Origin: Lotus japonicus
Lineage: Eukaryota; Streptophyta; Magnoliopsida; Fabales; Fabaceae
NCBI RefSeq assembly: GCF_012489685.1
Contig: NC_080043.1
Span: 66,519,920 to 66,583,919 of the forward strand
Length of the DNA: 64,000 nt
Reading direction: 5' to 3'
Shown here: positions 22,901 through 31,900 of the stretch, one piece after another
Layout: every line of letters begins with the position of its first letter
Position numbering within the stretch: position 1 is the first letter of the stretch
Notes under the pieces: model-generated
The model's database searches: none
The model's input: the letters and a program-made list of their open reading frames with translations, nothing else
What the model was told of the DNA's origin: nothing
Position numbers and translations under genes: made by a program

Positions 22901-25900
22901 ATAATATAAAACCATTAAAGTAGTCCTTACCCAATAGCTTAAGCTTTTGGGATAAGTGGTTATTTGACATGGTATCAGAGCCAATGATTGTTTGACCATG
23001 GGCCTGGGCCCCTATCCTAGATCCATTTGTTGTGGAGACCTCCCATATTTGGGCCACCCGTTTCATTCCACGCTCCAGATGTTCTACACTGAGCGTGAGG
23101 GGGTGTGTTAGAGTCCCACATTGGCTAGAGATGTGGCCAAACAATTGCTTATATATGGTTGTACAATCCTTAACTCTTGAGCTAGCTTTTGGGTTGAGTT
23201 AGACCTCCTTCATTCATATCTTTTAGCTTGTTGGTGTGTGTGGTATTGGTTCTCGAGCAATTTGACTGATAATATGACATGGTATATGTAAGTTTCTAGT
23301 GACGAAAATTTTATTCACAAATAATTCTTACATGGAGATGTAAAAGAATTAAACTTTTATATCACCATCATCATCTTCATCAATATTCATCTTATTCATC
23401 AGAAACCTACATATAAATATGACTAATACATCACTTTTCATTTTTTATGTGAATCATTCACTTAAAGAAAAATAAATTTGTGTGATGTTCAAACTTTAAA
23501 AAAATTGAAGTACCTTTTATGCTCTATTGATGGAGTATAACATTTGTTTGAGTTATTATAACAGTACTTTTTTATTTTAATAATGTCCTGAACATTGGTG
23601 TCAGGTATATTCAACATTATCTGGAGATGACAAAGCTCATTTCTACACATCTTGGGTAAGGAAATATCAATACACGTGTCTTGGCATAAATTACAATTAC
23701 AGTCATGGAAACATGCATTGTTTTTACCAATGATATGTGATTCATAGAGCATTGTTACTTTGTATATTCATTTTAACATTACGTGATATGGTGATCTTAT
23801 TAATGAAAGTTTATTTCGTTTAAACATGCAGTCAAATGGTATGCAGAAAACAGGATGCACGAATCTGCTATGTGCAGGTTTTGTGCAAACTAGCCAAAGA
23901 ATCTATCTAGGTACACCATTTAGTGGTACATCTACCTATGGTGGGCCAATATTTCAGATGAGTGTCTCTCTTACTCAGGTAAACCCTTATGTTTCTAAAA
24001 TCTCTCATTAGGGTGTAGAAGCTCAATTGTATATAATTTGAAAAACATACTAATTAGGGGTTATCTCGGGTACACAATCGGTTGGGATGGTGAATTAGTG
24101 GACTGGGCGAGACCCCAGAGGCCCTCGCCCAGTGGTGCTCGCCCAAAGGCGATGCATAAGCCAAAGGTCTGGGTCTCCTCCGAGAGGTCCAACCGGCCCA
24201 CTAAGGACAGTTAGATACGCCAGGCCCAACCCTTCGCCTATAAATAAGGGGCGGTTACCAATTATGAGGGACTCTTAGCTCATTTCATGAATAAAAAACT
24301 TGAGATTCAGTTACACTCTCTCTCTAAGCGGTTACACGCTCTCTCTCTCTCTAGATTCTCTCATAGCAATCTTCTCACTCTAGGTACTATACCTTTTTCT
24401 ATGTTCTTGGCTGGAACATCTGGCGCCGTCTGTGGGGATCGGTAGATTTCGATTCCCAGACTACGTGGATTGCTGTTTTTGGTTGAGAGAAGTTCGGAAT
24501 TTTGTACAATTTCCTCTGATTTTTGTGTTTTTCGGTAGAATTTCTGGTTCGCGGTTGAAATTCGATGGAGACTCGCCGTTGTCGACGCAGCGAAACGTTG
24601 GAGCAGCAGCGCGCTTCACCACCGTGTCGTGTGAGGGGAAGGCCTCGTCGTGAGGAGGTTCGTCACGAGCAACCTGAGCTACTGACTCCTCCTTCGCCTC
24701 CTCCTCCTCGTTCTCCGACGCCTCCATTACCTACTCCACCGTCCTCACCTTCGCAGCAAGGATCTCCGCCACGCTCGCCGGAAGCCTCAGGAGGCGGATC
24801 GCCATTACCTCAAGCTCCCATCACTCACAGAGATTGGAGACTTTTGGTCCGCAACGTTGACAACATACGACAACGGAATGATTACCTGCAAGAGCAGTTA
24901 GACTATTATCGCCTTGAGCAACAGGACGAGGGAGAACAGGAGGTGGAGGTTGTAGCGGAGTTTGAGCCTTTCTCGGTGGCGGTAAGGGAGGTAGCAATTC
25001 CTGATAACATGAAGAATCTCGTTCTGGAGACGTACAACGGAAGGACGGATCCGAATGATTATCTGCTCTACTTCAACACGAAGATGGTGATAAGTGCAGC
25101 TTCTGATGCGGTGAAGTGCAGAATGTTCCCGTCAACTTTCAAAGGCACGATGATGGCTTGGTTCACGACTTTGCCTCGCGGATCTATCACGAACTTCCGC
25201 AATTTCTCGTCGAAGTACCTTGTTCAGTTCTCCGCAAGCAAGATCAAGCAGGTCACGATTGATGATCTGTATAATGTTCGCCAGTTAGAGCGAGAGACTT
25301 TGAAGCAGTATGTGAAGCGGTAGAGTGCAGCATGTGTCAAGATCGAGGAGTCGGAGGCGCAAGCCTGTGTGCGCGCCTTTAAGAATGGACTGCTGCCGGG
25401 GAGGCTGAACAACAAGCTAAGTCAGAAGCCTGCTCGTTCGATGGCGGAAGTCCGCGCTCGAGCGAACACTTACATCCTGGATGAGGAAGACGACGCGTTC
25501 AAAAGGAGGCGTGTCAAGAAGGAAAAAGATGGCGGTCAGAGGGACGTATCGCCAGCAGGCAGGCGAGGTCGGGAGAAGGGAGAAAGTAGCAAGCGAAGGG
25601 ATAAGAAAATCAAACCATCGGAGAAGCTAGCCAAGGAACAACTTTATCCGAAGAAGGAAAACTTTGAGCGACGGCGCCCGTGGCAAACCGATTCTCGCCA
25701 GCGCGAGGGGTCAGGCAAAAATCTGAATGCACAAAACCAAGTAGTGCGAGTACCATCTCTTGGCGGGCCACGACATCGGTGATTGTTTCACGTTGAAAAA
25801 TGAGATTGAGAGGTTGATCAGGGCAGGACACTCTCAAATGAATGATCGCGGCAAGGGAAATCGCTACAAGGGAAACCGCCAGCAGGATGACCGCCGTCGG

Positions 25901-28900
25901 ACACCAACAACGGACAAGAAAGAGACATTGGCGACAAGGAAGAAATGAGTCGAAGAAAAACCTTCAACAAGGATCTCGAACTGCCGGTTGGGACGATCAA
26001 TACAATTGCAGGGGGCTTCGGCGGAGGCGGCACACACAAGCGGCGAGACGAAGGCATGTTAGGACGATAAGTTCAGTACAAGAGTTTTCAATTCCATTTG
26101 GTTTTCAGCACCCGGACATAGTGATATCGTCGGCAAACTTTGAAGGAATTAAGACACATAAGGATATTCTCGTGGTGGTAATGGTGAGGATCAACAATTC
26201 AATGTGCGGAGAGTGCTTCTAGATCAGGGTAGTTCTGCAGATATCATCTATGGCGACGCATTTGATCAATTGGGGTTAGCAGATCAAGACCTGATGCCAT
26301 ACTCTGGGACTTTTGTAGGTTTTTTTGGGGAACAGGTTTAGGTATGTGGCTACTTGGATTTGGACACAGTTTTTGGCGTTGATGAGAACGCGAAGCTCTT
26401 GCGAGTAAGGTATTTGGTTTTGCAGGTAGTCGCGTCGTATAATGTCAACATTGGTCGGAACACGCTGAACCGCCTATGTGCGGTAATATCGACAGCCACC
26501 TGGCGGTGAAATACCCGTTGACCTGCGGGAAGGTAGGAAAGATCGCGGTAGACCAACGTCGGGCGATGGAATGTTACAACAACTGCCTGAGCTTGTATGG
26601 TATGAAGGGAGCTGGCGCCGGGCATAGATGTCACGAGATTGAGATTTTGGAAGGCGATCAGGACAAGCGGAGCGTCTAGGGCCGGGATCAGAACGACGCG
26701 AGAAGGCAAGGACGGTGGATCAGTGAAAGGTACGGGGTACCAAGAAGGAACCGAAACCAGGAAAGGCCAGACGGTAGGACAAGGAAAGATGGGCAATTTA
26801 CCGATGCTCATGCTGAGGGGCGCTGAGCAAACATGATCGGGGACCTAGAAATGTATAAATTCAGTAGGGGATTATTGGCGATTGAGCCTAGGCTCACGAC
26901 TGATCAGGAAAGACGCTTGGAGAAGTTGGTAGAAGACAATTTTGACCTCTTCAATTGGAGTCAGAAGGACGCGGCATTCTGGGGTTGCCCAGGTTCAAAA
27001 AGCCAACCCTTTTGGGCATGTGTCAGGAAGAAAGTGGTGAGAGGGGGGCAGTGCTACAGGGTGCGGTCCAGTTGAAGCTACAGCGAAGCCGCATCGAGAA
27101 AAGCAAATGAGGAAAAGTCGACCAGTCACGGGGCGAGCCGAAGGCCGAGGAGGAACGGTGCCAAGCGCGTTGCCGCAGGAACAAAGGGAAAAGGAAGGTG
27201 GGGTGTGGGAAACCAGTGGGGGCCGCGAATTTGAGACATACAAAGGCGGCCCGGTACGTCAAGCAAGGGAACAAGCCAGGCAAGAGCCCATTCCACCACA
27301 GGGTGGCCGAGTGGGCGACCGACCTTACAGGAGTGAGGAATGGGTGGCGAGCACGTCGTGGTACTCTAATCAGAGGGGATGGTTACTGGGAGGGCAGGAG
27401 CAATGGCATGGCGGGAAGGAGCAAAAATTAGGACAAAAAATAAAGATATATTCTTTTTTTCCATTGCGAGAGTTTTTTAATGAGGCATCCCTCAATAAAT
27501 GTAAAAACATCTTTTTACAATCAAATAGAAAAGGATATTCTCAGCAATACTCCTAACTCACAACTGAATTGTAATGATTGCTCGGTGGGAAAAATTCCCA
27601 GAAGGTGGCGATCCCAACACGACCTTGATGTCAGGGGATCGCTCCGGAAAGTCCGACGCAACCGTTGCTACCCCTTGGCGATGTGTGCGGATAAGCTTCT
27701 TATCCCAAAAGCCTCCCCGAAATATGGGCGAGCAAAAGACTCCCTGAAATATGGGCGAGCATTTCTATCTAGGCTAAGCCTTGGGCAAACCACATGGCCA
27801 TTGGGACCCAAGCCACCATAAGCCCTCGCCAAGCAAAACTAGCGAGGCCACACCTGATCTTACGGAAAAGCATGTGAACAAAGCCTCAGTTCAAAACTAA
27901 GCAAAAGTCATAGTTAAACCCGACACACCCTCCAAGTCGTTAAACGTAATTCAGACTTAGATCGAAAACAAACACAAAATTGAACATGGCGAGACGAAGA
28001 GAAAAAGAAGACAAAAAGAGTCAAACTTTCATTAGCAGCCCCGGGCGGTCATAATTACAATAAGAGGTAAGGAAAATAAATACAAATAGTCAAACTGAAT
28101 TGATATCTTCTTTCTCCCTTTCATTTTCAGAAGCCAGGAAGTACTCCGCGTTAAAACCTGGGGGGTCATTTGGGCCAACCAAACCCTCGGGAGTGACTCT
28201 CTTGAAGAACCCCATCTCGCTAAGATCCAGCTCTTTGTAGAGGTGCAAGACTTGGGCCTTCGCAAGGAAGAAGCCACGACCATGCTCTTCCATGGCTTCG
28301 ACAAAAGCTTCAATCTTCAACATTGTCTCAAAGGCCTTGACATCAGAGGATGCCTGGGTCTCCGCCTCCGCGATAGCTTTGTCTTTAGCCTCTATCTAGG
28401 TTCTCGTTGTGGCAAGGGCCTCGCTCGTCGAAGATAGTTCGCCGTGCAGGAACGCAAACTCTTTATCCTTGGCGATGCAAGTTTCCCTACCTGCAGCGAT
28501 CGCCTGGGCCCAAGCGTCCAATTCCTTCTGCATGTCGACAAGCTCATCTTCCAATTCTTCAATTCTTGCCTCGCAGTCGGACAAGTCAAACTCGCGTCCA
28601 CACATTTCGATGCCCAAATTGTTCAACCTGGTCACCTTGTCCGCCAGCTGGGCTACTAGCCTATCACGCTCGCCATACGCTTCAAGCGTGGCAGTGCGGT
28701 ACCCCTCCGCCTTCTGACGAAGCTCTTCAACGTCAGTGACGGTGGTCGAATCTTTGGAGAACTTAGCAAACAGTCTGTCAGTGCAGAGAAGGCTCAAGAC
28801 GGCTTCTTGAGCCACGCTATCAAGATCAGGATCTTCTACCTTCTTCAAATTCCCAAAGAAGGGATCAGTCAACATAAAGTCGACAGGGGTAAGTTGGCGG

Positions 28901-31900
28901 TCCACTGTGGGACCTTCTTTTTCCTCGGCGTCCAATTGTTCGGGGGCCGGGAAAGAGTGACAAGGCCAAGGCGGAGACGACGACATAATGATAGGAACCT
29001 GATCCTCATCATTACAACCCATTGAACGAGCGTGGGAGGCCCGAGGTGAGCTCACCTCAACTTGTTAAGTTGAATGATCAGATAAAGGGACTGGTTAAAG
29101 GGTGATGGTAGTGGTGCCCTCGGGCGCAGGTTGGCTCGGGCGCAGGTTGGCTAACGATGGTCTCCTCAGTGGCGGACGGTGCATTCGCCCCGCCTTCTGG
29201 ATTCGATTCGCCCCCAGCAGCCGGATCTTGGCGAGAAACGACGGTCTCGCCAACTTTAGGCTTTTTGGATTTTTTGTGTCTCTTTTTCACCAAGGAGGCG
29301 ACAATATTATCTTTTCTATCTAATGATGGTAAGCCAGATTCAACTTCTTTGGATTTTCGGTGTTTTTTCTTCGGTGGAGGGAGAACACTCTCACCAACAG
29401 TCTCGCCGGCGGCGCTCGGAGTTGGCTTGCCAGATTCGGGAGGGCCGGTCTCGCCGGCAGTACCCGGCGCTGGCCCACCAGAAAATGTCTTTGTGGATTC
29501 CTTGGTGTTCTTTTTCGCAGAGGGGCAGTCCCGTCGTCGACACTCGAACCGGGGGCGCGTTTTCTCTTACCGGTGTTGAAAATGGGGGGAAATTCAATCG
29601 CCTTGGCGGCAAGGGCACTCTCCAGTTCAGCCTTGGTGAACTTCATTTCCCCTGAGAACAAAAGGAGATATGCGCAACAAGTGTTAGCAATAGATACAGT
29701 AGAAAAAACAGGATGGTGCGATGCAAAGATGGGGTAGGCGGGAATTCAACCTAGGAGTGGACCATGGGTGTTTTTGCGAGCGGCCGCCAGCAGTTGCGAG
29801 CACTCGAGAATAGGGAGCTTGGCAAAGAAGCTGAGGATGATTTTATCTTCATCGCTCAGCGACGCGTCCGAGGGCGGGGGAACGACGCGGGGGGCTTTAG
29901 TCCAGTAAAAGGAAAACTAAGCAGTCCCATCCCATAGGGTGAAAAATTCAAGGTATGTGTGATGCACAACCACCCGAAAGTATCGGCGTCCGGGGCCCAT
30001 CTTGACATTGCTTTTGTATGGACGGAGGCGCTGCCGACCTGTGCGGGATTTTAGTGAAAGCCATCCTTGGGCCTTCAGTGACTTCGGCTCTACGGCGTAG
30101 AAATAAAAGAAGTGCGCAACCCTCGGCTCGAGGCCGACGGCGTCGAACAGTATTTCAAAGCACCTGGCGAAGGCCTAGGCGTTTTGATGCAGTTGGCTGG
30201 GAGTGATGTTGATCTCCCTCATTACTTGGCGGACGAATGGGGAGAAGGGTAGTTTGATCCCTAGATCGAGGAACAAGTACTCATAGACGTAAAAGTAATG
30301 GGGTTTCTTTGCGCCGTGATCAACCGTGCGCCGCATCCAAGGGCGGTATCTATTTAAGCACTTCCCAGTAACAAGAATGTCCTCGAGGGACTTTTCGTAA
30401 CAGAGCCCGCCGACCTGGCGGGTAGTTTCGGCGACGGATTCATCAAAGGCTTGCTCGGAGGGCTGGCAGAAGCCTCTTGAGTGGGATTTTTGTCTGTGGG
30501 TTCAGGAAGGGTGGCGAACACCCGACGCCAAAAGGCCTCGATGGCCTCCCCGCCGAGGGGAAGCCCTCCTGAAGGAAGAGGGTCAACCAGGGGTGAAGAT
30601 GCAGGGACAGCGTTTTGGGAACGGGAAGATTTCTGGAGACGACATTGGGAAGTCATTCTACCAAAGGTAAAACAGAAGGGGGCGCAAGCACATGGATGAA
30701 GGAAGTGGTGTTAAGGTATCAACTCTTTGAAAGAGTTGGAGAGGCAAAGTATAAGGAATCAGGGCTCAAAGGTTCTGAAAGTGACGAATGATGGGAGAAG
30801 GGGGTCTTATAAGGAAGTAGTGGTCGAGATCGTGTCCGCGTGTAAGGATAGTGAGAGATCGTGCCTCATGATGACAAGGTGAAATGATTACTTTGGGAAA
30901 ACAAACGTGGATTTTGGGGAAGTGGGAGCGGCGCATTCAATGGGAAGTCACAACGGCTGATTGGTTCAAATGTAGGTGGGCAGCCTTTCTTGAGATTTGA
31001 GGGGATGTTTTGAGGGCAGCGGTTGGGATTCTGCGGATTCGCTGACCTGACATTTCATCAGCATATTACACGTGGCCTACGCGCGTCCAAGCCACCGTGA
31101 TTCACAGTGATCGCGGTAACGGCTGGGTGAGCAAGTCAATTGGTGTCGCCACAAGCCCACTCGTGGACTTGGGGACTCGAAGGAGTCTGTCAAGAGAGTC
31201 AAAATTTATCTTTAGCTTTATTTTTCACGCCATATTGGCGATCTATCTTGTTCACTAGCCTTGACATTAGTTAGTTTTTCTTATGATTGTCGCCTTTGTT
31301 TTAAAAGACACTCTTAGCCTTCATGCTTTGAGTTCGGTGTCTTGTGTACTTGTGGACTGGGCGAGACTCTAGAGGCCCTCGCCCAGTGGTGCTCGCCCAA
31401 AGGTGATGCATAAGCCAAAGGTCTGAGCCTCCTCCGAGAGGCCCAACCGGCCCACTAAGGACAGTTAGATACGTCAGGCCCAACACCTCGCATATAAATA
31501 AGGGGCGGTAACCCATTGTAAGTGACTCTTAGCTCATTTCATGAATAAAAAACTTGAGATCAAGTTACACTCTCTCTCTAAGCTGTTACACGCTCTCTCT
31601 CTCTAGATTCTCTCATAGCAATCATCTCACTCTAGGTACTATACCTTCTTTCTATGTTATTGGCTGGAACAATTAGTACACTCCTATTAGGTATGGATTT
31701 TTTTACCAGAAGATGGAGATATATCCCTGTGAGGCCTGCTCGATTTGGGACCCCGACATTGAGGAAATTTTCTCCGTGGAGTTGGAAATGAGGATAAAAA
31801 TCCTCTAATAATGATTTGGAGACGGAGATGAGGATCACTCTCCCTACTTGTGTAGTCTCTACCTTATATATATAAGTAAAAATAAAATAACGCGCTTCTA

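Larger units (their letters stand above)
17108..23212 (+). mobile_element. Composite TRIM array X-I1-Y-I1-Y-I2-X in intron 4
   Basis: Two different short LTRs occur here. X is 107 bp, starts TGTTAGAGTCCCACATTGGC and occurs at 17108-17214 and 23106-23212. Y is about 79 bp, starts TGTTAGAATATAATATAAAA and occurs at 17368-17417 plus 22705-22738, and at 22892-22969. Each LTR except the last is followed by TGGTATCAGAGCC, an initiator-Met primer site. The internal segment I1 (153 bp) appears twice, after X1 and after Y1; I2 (136 bp) follows Y2. The outermost X copies are flanked by TTCAT (17103-17107 and 23213-23217), which suggests that the composite arrived, or was later rearranged, inside one insertion. 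No coding capacity is present, as expected for terminal-repeat retrotransposons in miniature. Confidence 0.85.
24099..31671 (+). mobile_element. Non-autonomous Tat-type element A in intron 6
   Basis: LTRs at 24099-24418 and 31353-31671 (320 and 319 bp, clearly the same sequence with scattered differences) are flanked by the TSD ATTAG (24094-24098, 31672-31676). The interior holds a primer site, gag, a decayed protease and a short piece that normally precedes RT. There is no RT, RNase H or integrase. A long ORF in the opposite strand follows (28090-30656). Element B at 35532 has the same plan, so the missing polymerase is a property of the family rather than a private accident. It sits in the sense direction of the Neprosin gene. 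Confidence 0.9.

Noticed and set aside
28407..29737. Multiple plus-strand frames over the Tat antisense ORF
   Set aside because: The minus strand carries the conserved coiled coil and C-terminus shared with element B; the plus-strand frames do not align between copies.
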